Of a stretch of DNA of 8,609 bases, positions 1 through 6,574 are shown in pieces. The translations under genes and the position numbers were made by a program. Each line of letters starts with the position of its first letter. Position 1 is the first letter of the stretch. The notes below the pieces were generated by a model that was not told the origin of the DNA, did no database searches, and saw only the letters and a list, made by a program, of their open reading frames with translations. The stretch lies in NCBI GenBank assembly GCA_900752275.1, contig CAADUS010000176.1:1-8609 (forward strand), given 5' to 3'. This stretch comes from an uncultured Collinsella sp. (lineage in GTDB: Bacteria > Actinomycetota > Coriobacteriia > Coriobacteriales > Coriobacteriaceae).

Positions 1-97
1 TAACCCCCTCAAAACAGTCGGGAAAGATGGGGATTTGTTTGGGGTCGGCATCGCTTTTCACGGTCTAATTGCCCCTGCAACTTATGGGTGGGGATGG

Positions 98-1699
98 CTA
101 CGACGCTAGCGTGGCGATGACGGCTTCGTCGCCGGCATATATGAGGGTGTTGCCGTCGGGGATGATCGTTTGGCCGTCGCGCTTGAGCATCACCACGATA
201 AACGGGTGCTTGCCTTGTGGCACGTCGCGCAGACGCAGTCCTGCCAGGCGACCGTGGGGCGTTACGGTGACCTCGCGCAATGTTACCTCGGCACGCTCTT
301 CAAACGTCGGCGCGGCCATCACCAGAAGGTCTCCTTCCTCAATTACGGTATCGCCGTTGGGTAGCACCGGGTGCGCACCGTCGCGCAGCACCAGGACCAC
401 GAGCATGTCGGCGACGCTGCCAATATCGGCGAGCGAGCGCCCGGCAAACGGATGGCCCGCGCCCACCTTGAGCTTAACGAACGACATGCCGTCCTCGTCG
501 CGGTAATCGTTAAACGTGCGGCGCACGTCGCCTTCCGTGTCGATCATGTCGAGCTTTTTCGCCACTGCCGGTAGCAGCGAGCCCTGCACTACAATGCTCG
601 ACACGGCAATCACAAAGACCAGGTCAAATAGGTCGTGCCCACCGGGAACACCGACCACCACGGCAAAGAGGCTAAACACGACCGAAGCCGCGCCGCGCAG
701 ACCCGCCCAGCTTACGAGCGCGACTTGGCGAGGATTGGTCTTAAAGGGCGCCAACAGCAGGCCGACGGCGATGGGGCGGCTCACGAAGAGCATAAACGCC
801 ATGAGCGCCAGGCCCGGCAACAGCATTTGCGGCAGGCGCGCGGGCGTGACGAGCAGGCCCAGCAAAAAGAAGATGGTCATCTCGGCCATTTCGGTGAGGG
901 TATCAAAGAAGTGCGCCATCTCGACCTTGCCGGTGATGTCGCTTGCACCCAGCACAATGCCTGCCAGGTATACGGCCAAAAAGCCGTTGCCGCCCAGATA
1001 GCTCGGCAGCGCGTAGGCGACGATCGCCACGGCGAACAAAAAGATAGTCTGCGCGCCTTCGGCCGTTGCGTGTGCGCGTTCGATTAGACGGCTGGATGTC
1101 CAGCCGATGGCAAGGCCCAGCCCCACGCCCAGGATGATCTGCTTGGCCAGCAGCACGGGAATGTCGATGTTGCCGTCCGCCGCGATGGTCGCGAGCACCG
1201 CGGTGAGCATGTAGGCGACGGGGTCGTTGGAGCCCGATTCGACCTCGAGCAGCGAGTCGGTGCCGCCCCTCAGCGAAAGGTTGTGCTCGCGCAGCACGCT
1301 AAAGACGCTGGCAGCGTCAGTGGATGCTACGACCGACCCCAGCAGCAGGCCGCCGATCCAATCGAAGCCCAGCATGAAGTGCGCAAACGCGCCGGTGATG
1401 CCAGTGGTGATGACGACGCCGAGCGTGCTCAGCAGTACCGCGGGCGCGGCGACAGGTTTGGCACGGTCGATGTTGGTGTTAAAGCCGCCGTAGAACATGA
1501 TGAACAGCAGCGCCGTGCTGCAGACGGTTTCGGTGAGCGCGTAGTCGTTAAAGTCGATGTGCGCCGGGCCGTTAACGCCCAGCAGCATGCCGAGCGCGAT
1601 AAAGATGAGCAGGGTGGGGAAGGGGAGCTTTTTGCCGACGGGTTTGATGGTCAGACACAAAATGATGACGAGGCCGATAAAGAGAAGTATCTGGTTCAT
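98..1699 (-). CDS. CPA1-family K+(Na+)/H+ antiporter with tandem C-terminal RCK_C domains (NhaP2/CvrA-like)
   Basis: This 533-residue inner-membrane protein should exchange K+ or Na+ for H+ and so serve ion, pH or volume homeostasis. Residues 1-380 are a run of hydrophobic segments. They carry CPA1 hallmarks: STDAASVFSVLRE around 126-138, ESGSNDP at 154-160 with the ion-binding N158-D159 pair, and SWAGLRGAASVV at 330-341. The soluble tail holds two TrkA-C/RCK_C-like modules, about 405-463 (GRSLADIG...LPNGDTVIEEGDLLV) and 474-531 (GLRLRDVP...IPDGNTLIYAGDEAVI). Such modules bind nucleotides or other ligands and gate the transporter. E. coli CvrA/NhaP2 has one RCK_C plus a CorC-type domain, so the tandem arrangement differs. 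The ATG start has AGGAG 11 bases upstream (complement of 1711-1715). It is transcribed alone, divergent from the phosphoesterase gene. The family is secure; the transported cation is inference. Confidence 0.9.
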   Translation of the reverse strand: MNQILLFIGLVIILCLTIKPVGKKLPFPTLLIFIALGMLLGVNGPAHIDFNDYALTETVCSTALLFIMFYGGFNTNIDRAKPVAAPAVLLSTLGVVITTGITGAFAHFMLGFDWIGGLLLGSVVASTDAASVFSVLREHNLSLRGGTDSLLEVESGSNDPVAYMLTAVLATIAADGNIDIPVLLAKQIILGVGLGLAIGWTSSRLIERAHATAEGAQTIFLFAVAIVAYALPSYLGGNGFLAVYLAGIVLGASDITGKVEMAHFFDTLTEMAEMTIFFLLGLLVTPARLPQMLLPGLALMAFMLFVSRPIAVGLLLAPFKTNPRQVALVSWAGLRGAASVVFSLFAVVVGVPGGHDLFDLVFVIAVSSIVVQGSLLPAVAKKLDMIDTEGDVRRTFNDYRDEDGMSFVKLKVGAGHPFAGRSLADIGSVADMLVVLVLRDGAHPVLPNGDTVIEEGDLLVMAAPTFEERAEVTLREVTVTPHGRLAGLRLRDVPQGKHPFIVVMLKRDGQTIIPDGNTLIYAGDEAVIATLAS

Positions 1700-1916
1700 G
1701 GGTAGTGTCCGCTCCTGGGTGGTTGGCGTGGCACGGTCAGTTGTCTGCGGTTATTTGTACCCAAAGATGGTGGGTTTATGGGGCCGAGCCGCGGGCGTTC
1801 GCATTATCGACACGAGGCGGGGGGCGCGGGCGGTGCTGGTTGGGGCGTTGGTGCTGGTGGCGCGGTGTTTTCGGGGCGTGCGGGCGGCCGCTTGTGACCG
1901 TTGGCAGCGGTGGCAC

Positions 1917-1945
1917 TTTCCAGCTTTATTGCAACGGAGTACAAT
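1917..1945 (+). promoter_or_regulatory. Candidate sigma-70-type promoter for the phosphoesterase gene
   Basis: TTTCCA at 1917-1922 (4 of 6 to TTGACA) and TACAAT at 1940-1945 (5 of 6 to TATAAT) are separated by 17 bases. This is the only AT-rich stretch in the gap and it points at the gene starting at 2021. The predicted leader is about 68 bases. The assignment is by eye. Confidence 0.35.
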
Positions 1946-1953
1946 GGGTAACG

Positions 1954-1970
1954 TTTAAGTTCAACTTGAA
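1954..1970. promoter_or_regulatory. 17-bp imperfect dyad, possible operator
   Basis: TTTAAGTT-C-AACTTGAA has two 8-base arms that match at 7 of 8 positions. It begins 9 bases after the candidate -10 box, so a protein bound here would cover the transcription start region. The AAGTT/AACTT core loosely resembles MerR-family operators such as the SoxR box, but the arms are one base further apart than in that box. No regulator gene lies next to it. Binding is inference. Confidence 0.3.
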
Positions 1971-2020
1971 GTTTTAGTCGTGGCATCGGGCTTCGGCCGT
2001 AATGCAGGGAAAGGCGTTCC

Positions 2021-2860
2021 ATGGCGATCTATGTGACATCTGATGCTCACGGGCACGTGCGCGCGCTGGACGAGGCCCTTTCCAAGATCTCGCTGACGTC
2101 CGACGACACGCTGTATGTGCTGGGCGACATGATCGACCGCGGTCCCGATCCGGTCGGTGTCATCAACTTGGTGCGGTCGCTGCCCAACGCTCGCGTGCTT
2201 AAGGGCAACCACGAGCAGATTATGCTCGACGCGATCATTGGCCAGGACCCGCTCGATGCCGAGACCTGGGACATCAACGGCGGTTGGACCACGCGCCGGC
2301 AGCTCAACGAAATGGAATTTGAGGCATACGAGGAGCTGGTGCGCTGGGCTGCTGCCCTGCCGCTGTATGCGGTGGCCGAGACTGCCGAGCGGCCGTACCT
2401 GCTGGTGCACGCCGGCATTCAGGCCGAGGCGGCGCGTGCGTTTTTGCTTGAGCATGGTGTCGATTGCGGCGACGGCAGGGGAGCGGTCGATGTCGATAAC
2501 GAGCTTCTGCAGCAAATGCTCGCCGTGCAGTCGTCCGATGACTTGCTGTGGATTCGTCACGGCTACTGGGATGCTCCGACGGGACTGCTTTCTGCCGAGG
2601 GCAAGGGCCCGGTCGTGGTGAGCGGCCACACGCCCACGGTGTCGCTGGGGCGTTATTGCGAGGTTGGCGGCCTGGCAGGGCTCGATGAGGAGTCGGGCCG
2701 CGGGCGGATGGTGCGCTTGGGTGGCGAGGATACCGCCGGCGTGCCCGATCGCATCGATATCGACTGCGCGGCGGCCACCGGTTCCGAGTTCGGCCGCGTC
2801 GGGATCCTGCGCCTGGACGACGGGGCGGAGTTTTATGCGAACATCAACCCGGGCGAATAA
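2021..2860 (+). CDS. PPP-type metallophosphoesterase (serine/threonine phosphatase / Ap4A-hydrolase-like)
   Basis: This is a 279-residue soluble cytoplasmic enzyme of the calcineurin-like fold that uses two metal ions. All signature blocks are present in order: SDAHGH at 7-12 (D8, H10), GDMIDRGPDP at 35-44 (D36, D39, R40), KGNHE at 61-65 (N63, H64), VHAG at 129-132 (H130) and SGHTP at 201-205 (H203). Between them, NGGWTTRRQL around 86-95 is usual in bacterial PPP phosphatases related to PrpA/PrpB and ApaH. The substrate could be phosphoprotein, a dinucleoside polyphosphate or another phosphoester; sequence alone does not decide. The ATG is preceded by AGGGAAAGG ending 6 bases upstream. The gene stands alone, divergent from the antiporter and convergent with the flippase gene. 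Nothing appears truncated. Confidence 0.88.
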   Translation: MAIYVTSDAHGHVRALDEALSKISLTSDDTLYVLGDMIDRGPDPVGVINLVRSLPNARVLKGNHEQIMLDAIIGQDPLDAETWDINGGWTTRRQLNEMEFEAYEELVRWAAALPLYAVAETAERPYLLVHAGIQAEAARAFLLEHGVDCGDGRGAVDVDNELLQQMLAVQSSDDLLWIRHGYWDAPTGLLSAEGKGPVVVSGHTPTVSLGRYCEVGGLAGLDEESGRGRMVRLGGEDTAGVPDRIDIDCAAATGSEFGRVGILRLDDGAEFYANINPGE

Positions 2861-2882
2861 TCGCTGCAAAGGGTAGCTAATT

Positions 2883-2946
2883 TGGGACGGGGCCTTTTTG
2901 ACTACTTTTGCCCTTCTGCCCGCTAATTGATTTTTCTGGGACGGGG
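2883..2946 (+). repeat. Direct repeat TGGGACGGGG, two copies 54 bases apart
   Basis: TGGGACGGGG occurs at 2883-2892 and again at 2937-2946, both after T-rich sequence and close to a TAATT. The GGGACG core also appears in the repeats after lctP (GGGACGTTCC at 6542-6551). These may be decayed copies of a dispersed intergenic motif, but two copies are too few to define it. Confidence 0.4.
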
Positions 2947-2974
2947 ATTAAATAATCATTTGGCCGCCCGCTGG

Positions 2975-3097
2975 CTAAGTGAGTAGACTTTTTTGGAAAT
3001 GCCGAGCACTCAACATGTTCGCCTCAATAAAACCGCAGGTCACAGACTTGTGCTTTGTTGGTGTGGTCGGGGATTCGGTAAAAGTCTACTCACTTAG
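2975..3097. repeat. 123-bp MITE-like element with perfect 18-bp terminal inverted repeats
   Basis: CTAAGTGAGTAGACTTTT at 2975-2992 is exactly complementary to AAAAGTCTACTCACTTAG at 3080-3097. Pairing continues inward without gaps, matching 11 of the next 19 positions (2993-3011 against 3061-3079). After a one-base slip, CAACA (3011-3015) pairs with TGTTG (3056-3060). The apex (3016-3055) contains a small hairpin, CACA-GACT-TGTG, at 3041-3052. No coding frame is present. The form suits a miniature inverted-repeat transposable element, or a long hairpin RNA or bidirectional terminator between two convergent genes; TTTT follows the right arm. I see no clear target-site duplication, and I do not recognise the sequence as a named family. 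Confidence 0.6.
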
Positions 3098-3178
3098 TTT
3101 TGCGTGATGCATATTGTCCGCAACGAGACCCCAGCCGGGGTGATTCCATCGCAAATTCCGGTGACCGGGGGCAGCTAA

Positions 3179-4753
3179 TTAGGCGCCGTATGGGTTGCGG
3201 TCGCGTTCGATGCGTTGGCGGATGTGGGCGTACTCGACAATCAGCAGCACCAGCAGCAGGGCCATGATAGCCAGGTAACTCACGACGGCGCCCATCAGGC
3301 CCAGCAGGTTGATCAGGATCACCGGGAGCACCACGCTCACGGCAAAGCAGATCAGGTAGATCTTGGTGACGTCTCCAGCGTGGCGCAGCACCGTGATAAT
3401 GGCGTAGATAAAATCGATGGCCGCGGTTACGCCGCCGGCGACGACCATCAGCAGCGCCAATGCGCGGTAGCGCTCAAAGTTGAGGCCGTACATAAAGCTC
3501 ATGAGGGGAATACCGGGGCCTGCCATAAATGCGGCGCATACGCCGGTGATGGCCACGATCAGCGCCATGACGGCGACAATAATTAAGTCAAAACGGCGGC
3601 GTTTGCGCGGGTTCGCCCAAATGCTCGACAGACGCAAAAGCTGCGGTTTATAGACAAATCCAATGCTCAGCAAAATAGCCTGCGCCGGAAAGAACAGGGC
3701 ATTAAAGTACAGCTGATATTTGTAGGCCAGCGTGCCTTCCATCACAAACTTGGGCATGCTCTCGATGAGGTTGAACAGGAACAGTGCGCCAAAGAGCGGG
3801 GCGCACTGGACAAACAGGTGGCCGACCTCGCGCAGACTCACGCGACGCGATTTTTCGGTTTCGAGCAGGGCCAGCGGCGCGGTGACCAGCACGAGCGAGA
3901 CGATGGCGGTGACACCCATGGCCATGGCCGCGATGGGCATGCTGCGCGTAAGGAACAGCGCCACGCTAAAGACCGCGATGACGCCGACGGAGCGCAGCGT
4001 TTGGCTCATGCCGGCCAGGTAGAGTTTATCGGCCTGCTGCAGGCGGCCCTCGTACACGTCCGCCACGCCGTCGATCACCTTATACAGGTAGACGCCCAGG
4101 CCGATCGTTGCCATCTGCGCGTCGTAGCCGCGGGCACTGCTGTATGCAAGGCCGCAGGCCAGCGCGAATGCTCCGCAAAGCCAGCGGTTGAGCTGGTAGG
4201 AGGCAAAGGACGCCTTCTCGTCGATGTCCGAGACCTGAAAATTGCGCACGCCGTAGTTGCACGCGATCATGATGAGCGTGCCGGTGACAAACGCAATGGA
4301 GAACTTGCCGGCTTCCTCGGCGCCCACGAGCTGCGTGGACACGATGGTGAGCAGAGGAAACGCCATGCCCCATACGGCGGTGCCCAGGGTATTCCAAAGG
4401 TAGTCGCGACGGGTGGCATGATCTTCGTACTCGGCTTCTTGCGTGGAGAAGCCGCCGCCGTAGACGGCTCCGAGCAGGCGGTTCCACCAGGCATTGACCA
4501 TGCGGTGGATGGGGCCGGGCTGGCGATCGCGCTCGCGGCGACGGCGTGTGGCCTGGTTGCTGTCGGGACCGCCGGCGTTACGCTGGCTTAGCTCTTGGAT
4601 TCGTGCGAGCTCCTCGGCGGTGTGCGATGCGGGGAACAGGCCGTTCTCGATGCGTCCGCCCTGCCCGTGCGCCCCGCCCGATACGGTGGGGTCGGTGACG
4701 CCGTTGCGGCGGGCGATGGCGCGGCGGATGCTATCGAGGGGCGTGATGCTCAA
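3179..4753 (-). CDS. MOP/MATE-like flippase, putative polysaccharide (Wzx-type) exporter
   Basis: This is a 524-residue polytopic membrane protein. Roughly residues 120-510 form about 12 hydrophobic segments with small charged loops, the pattern of Wzx/RfbX and MurJ-type lipid-linked oligosaccharide flippases in the MOP superfamily. A role in moving a lipid-linked glycan across the membrane is inferred from that resemblance. Residues 1-118 are an unusual hydrophilic extension, rich in Arg, Gly and Glu, with a basic cluster TRRRRERDRQ at 69-78. It is probably a cytoplasmic disordered tail. The start is TTG at 4753: AAAGGA lies 7 bases upstream and the first in-frame Met is residue 85. No glycosyltransferase or polymerase gene is adjacent, so it is an orphan here. 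The membrane topology is secure; the glycan substrate is not. Confidence 0.75.
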   Translation of the reverse strand: MSITPLDSIRRAIARRNGVTDPTVSGGAHGQGGRIENGLFPASHTAEELARIQELSQRNAGGPDSNQATRRRRERDRQPGPIHRMVNAWWNRLLGAVYGGGFSTQEAEYEDHATRRDYLWNTLGTAVWGMAFPLLTIVSTQLVGAEEAGKFSIAFVTGTLIMIACNYGVRNFQVSDIDEKASFASYQLNRWLCGAFALACGLAYSSARGYDAQMATIGLGVYLYKVIDGVADVYEGRLQQADKLYLAGMSQTLRSVGVIAVFSVALFLTRSMPIAAMAMGVTAIVSLVLVTAPLALLETEKSRRVSLREVGHLFVQCAPLFGALFLFNLIESMPKFVMEGTLAYKYQLYFNALFFPAQAILLSIGFVYKPQLLRLSSIWANPRKRRRFDLIIVAVMALIVAITGVCAAFMAGPGIPLMSFMYGLNFERYRALALLMVVAGGVTAAIDFIYAIITVLRHAGDVTKIYLICFAVSVVLPVILINLLGLMGAVVSYLAIMALLLVLLIVEYAHIRQRIERDRNPYGA

Positions 4754-4760
4754 GGCGGAG

Positions 4761-4766
4761 TCCTTT
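4761..4766 (-). promoter_or_regulatory. Ribosome binding site supporting the TTG start of the flippase
   Basis: The minus strand reads AAAGGA here, 7 bases before TTG at 4753. No ATG or GTG start is available with comparable spacing, so this site fixes the start. Confidence 0.65.
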
Positions 4767-4781
4767 CTATTGCTGCGCTCT

Positions 4782-4787
4782 AGTATA
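4782..4787 (-). promoter_or_regulatory. Candidate -10 box for the flippase gene
   Basis: The minus strand reads TATACT, 5 of 6 to TATAAT, about 30 bases upstream of the TTG start, giving a leader of roughly 20 bases. The -35 region at 16-18 bases is poor. The promoter may therefore need an activator, possibly at the dyad 4813-4829. Confidence 0.4.
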
Positions 4788-4812
4788 GACGCGGCGGTGT
4801 TTGCTCGTGTTT

Positions 4813-4829
4813 TTGAACGGATTGTTCAA
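4813..4829. promoter_or_regulatory. 17-bp dyad in the flippase/lctP divergent region
   Basis: TTGAAC-GGATT-GTTCAA is a perfect 6-base inverted repeat with a 5-base spacer. A second partial dyad, ATTG-TT-CAAT, overlaps it at 4821-4830. It sits upstream of the flippase -10 box, where an activator would bind, and about 104 bases before the lctP start. It could serve either gene. I cannot name a regulator. Confidence 0.35.
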
Positions 4830-4932
4830 TATTTCGGCAGGCGGCAGAAAATTGTCGGTAAGCGTGCGTTATCCTGTTCAAGTTTTATGACACCCCCGAT
4901 GCCGCCCTCGCGGTACCAAGGAGCTTTTACCC

Positions 4933-6504
4933 ATGGACGTCGCCGCATTTTTGCTGGCTCTTGTGCCTATCATCTGGCTTGTCGTGATGCTGCTGTGCTT
5001 TAAATGGCCGGCCTGGAAAGCCGCGATTGGTTCGTTTGTTCTTTCGTGCGTGCTCGCCTTTGCGTGGTGGCATTTGCCGGTGGCGCAGATAGCCACGGCC
5101 TCGCTCGAGGGCTTTTTGATGGCGCTGTGGCCCATCGTGTTGGTGATTATCGCCGCCGTCTTTACGTATAACCTCTGCGTTCGCACGGGCGCCATGGACG
5201 TGATCGGCAGCATGATCACCTCCATCAGCAGCGATCGCCGTCTGCTGGCGCTGCTCGTGGCGTGGTGCTTCGGCGGCTTTATGGAGGGCATGGCTGGCTT
5301 TGGTACCGCTGTCGCCATTCCCGCCGGCATGCTCGCGGGCCTTGGTTTTGAGGCCGTGCCTGCCGTGCTGATCTGCCTGCTGGCCAACGGCGTGCCCACG
5401 CCCTACGGCTCCATCGGCATCCCCACGGTGTCCGTTGCCGACCTGGTGGGTCTGGATTCCCTGCACCTGGCGACCGTTCAGCTGGTGCAGCTCGCACCGT
5501 TCTTTGTGGTGATGCCGCTGCTCATCGTGTTGGTTGCGGGCCGCGTGACCGACGATCAAGGCGATGTTGCGAGCGTAGGCGAGCGCCTGCACGGCGTGGC
5601 CGGTATCGCGCTGCTCTCTGGCGCGTCCTTTGTCGGCGCTGCCCTGGTCGTCGCTATGTTTGTGGGCCCCGAGCTTGCCGTGGTCGTGGGCTCCATCGTG
5701 TCGCTCGCGCTGACCGCCGCGCTTGCCATGCGCGCCGAGAAGTCCGGTCACCTGGACGCGCGCTTTCACATGAATATCGAGGCCGGTGAGCAGCTCACCG
5801 CTAAGTCGGCGCTTTCTGCCTGGTCGTGTTTCATCCTGATTTTTGTACTGCTGTTGGGTACGTCCAACCTGGTGCCCGCCGTGCATGCCGCGCTTGCGCC
5901 CTTTGCGAGTCACGTGCAGGTGTATTGCGGCGAGAACCCCGGCACGCTCACGTTTTCGTGGATTAACACGCCGGGTGTTTGGATCTTCCTGGCCGCGTTT
6001 ATCGGCGGCGCCATTCAGGGGGCTTCGCCGCGCATGATGGGCGAGGTGCTGGCCGCGACTGTGAAGCAGATGATGCCGACGGTAATCACGATGCTTTCGG
6101 TGCTGGGCTGTGCCAAGGTGATGGGCTATGCGGGCATGATCTCTTCGATCAGTGCGTTCTGCATTGCCGTCGCCGGTGGTCTGTACCCGATTCTGGCCCC
6201 GTGGATCGGTGCCGTCGGTGCGTTCGTGACCGGTTCGGGCACATCGTCGGGCATGCTGTTTGGTCCCATTCAGAGCCAGGCCGCTTCGGCGCTGGGTGTG
6301 AGCGACTACTGGATGGTTGCGTTGAACGCCCTGGGTGTCGCCGCCGGTAAGATGGTCTCGCCGCAGACGCTCGCGATTGGCCTCGCTGCCGTGCACGTGC
6401 GCGGTAAGGACGCCGAGCTCCTGGGCGCAGTGCTGCCCTACGCCGCCGGCATGCTGGTCCTCATGAGCGTCATCGCCATGCTCGGCCAAGGCCTGCCGCT
6501 GTAG
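4933..6504 (+). CDS. lctP: L-lactate permease family transporter (LctP/LldP-like)
   Basis: This 523-residue polytopic membrane protein belongs to the lactate/glycolate permease family, which imports 2-hydroxymonocarboxylates with protons. Family members are about 530-560 residues with 12-14 membrane segments, and this one fits. Visible signatures are GGFMEGMAGFGTAVAIPA at 114-131, ANGVPTPYGSIGIP at 151-164 and a C-terminal TGSGTSSGMLF starting at 433. In E. coli LldP, as I recall it, the corresponding blocks read closer to ANTAPVAFGAMGIP and GSDTSSNALF, so this is a divergent member and the substrate could be another short carboxylate. AAGGAG at 4918-4923 lies 9 bases before the ATG. It is divergent from the flippase gene, and pckA lies downstream in the same direction after a repeat-rich 251-base gap. 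The family is secure; lactate specificity is moderate. Confidence 0.85.
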   Translation: MDVAAFLLALVPIIWLVVMLLCFKWPAWKAAIGSFVLSCVLAFAWWHLPVAQIATASLEGFLMALWPIVLVIIAAVFTYNLCVRTGAMDVIGSMITSISSDRRLLALLVAWCFGGFMEGMAGFGTAVAIPAGMLAGLGFEAVPAVLICLLANGVPTPYGSIGIPTVSVADLVGLDSLHLATVQLVQLAPFFVVMPLLIVLVAGRVTDDQGDVASVGERLHGVAGIALLSGASFVGAALVVAMFVGPELAVVVGSIVSLALTAALAMRAEKSGHLDARFHMNIEAGEQLTAKSALSAWSCFILIFVLLLGTSNLVPAVHAALAPFASHVQVYCGENPGTLTFSWINTPGVWIFLAAFIGGAIQGASPRMMGEVLAATVKQMMPTVITMLSVLGCAKVMGYAGMISSISAFCIAVAGGLYPILAPWIGAVGAFVTGSGTSSGMLFGPIQSQAASALGVSDYWMVALNALGVAAGKMVSPQTLAIGLAAVHVRGKDAELLGAVLPYAAGMLVLMSVIAMLGQGLPL

Positions 6505-6505
6505 T

Positions 6506-6551
6506 CGGCACTTTGGGAACGTCCCTAAGTGCCGGCATCTAGGGACGTTCC
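6506..6551 (+). repeat. Two overlapping, mutually exclusive hairpins after lctP
   Basis: Hairpin A pairs CGGCACTT (6506-6513) with AAGTGCCG (6527-6534) and GGGA (6515-6518) with TCCC (6522-6525), leaving one T-T mismatch and a 3-base loop. Hairpin B pairs GGAACGTCCCTA (6516-6527) with TAGGGACGTTCC (6540-6551), a perfect 12-base stem whose loop contains GCCGGC. They share 6516-6534, so only one can form at a time. The element starts two bases after the lctP stop codon. It has no T run, so it is not a textbook intrinsic terminator. It could protect the mRNA 3' end, attenuate read-through into pckA, or be a dispersed repeat. Confidence 0.6.
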
Positions 6552-6574
6552 TTGGTTGTTGCCTGTTCATAAGT

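Larger units (their letters stand above)
1700..2020. other. Divergent intergenic region between antiporter and phosphoesterase genes
   Basis: This gap of 321 bases holds no convincing gene. Short open frames on both strands lack a good ribosome site and recognisable protein sequence. The middle is very GC-rich and contains GGTGCTGGT twice (1832-1840 and 1850-1858, an 18-base period) among G runs. The AT-richer end at 1917-1975 carries a candidate promoter and a dyad facing the phosphoesterase gene. AGGGAAAGG at 2006-2014 is the ribosome site for that gene. I could not pick a convincing promoter for the antiporter on the minus strand. Confidence 0.6.
2861..3178. other. Convergent intergenic region with repeats, no gene
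   Basis: This gap of 318 bases lies between the 3' ends of the phosphoesterase and flippase genes. It is clearly more AT-rich than the flanking genes. It holds a 10-base direct repeat (2883-2946), a 123-base inverted-repeat element (2975-3097), a small hairpin ACCCC-AGCC-GGGGT (3128-3141) and the dyad CCGGT-G-ACCGG (3158-3168). The last two lie just downstream of the flippase stop and might slow transcription, but neither is followed by a T run on the relevant strand. I see no classical intrinsic terminator and no plausible small protein. Confidence 0.65.

Noticed and set aside
1705..1977. Small Trp/Gly/Arg-rich frame in the 1700-2020 gap
   Set aside because: It has no ribosome site and an improbable composition, and it overlaps the candidate promoter region. 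Not supported as a gene.
1961..2869. Open frame of about 300 codons antisense to the phosphoesterase
   Set aside because: The phosphoesterase has every catalytic motif in order; the opposite frame is a codon-bias shadow.
2975..3097. CRISPR repeat or attachment site reading of the 18-base arms
   Set aside because: The arms are inverted, there are only two, and there is no repeat-spacer pattern, integrase or tRNA nearby.
3128..3168. Terminator for the flippase gene from the two small hairpins
   Set aside because: Stems are 5 base pairs each and no T run follows on the minus strand; they are mentioned only as part of the gap.
6506..6534. Intrinsic terminator for lctP
   Set aside because: The hairpin is good but is followed by GCATCTAGGG with no T run. 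I list it as a hairpin/repeat instead.
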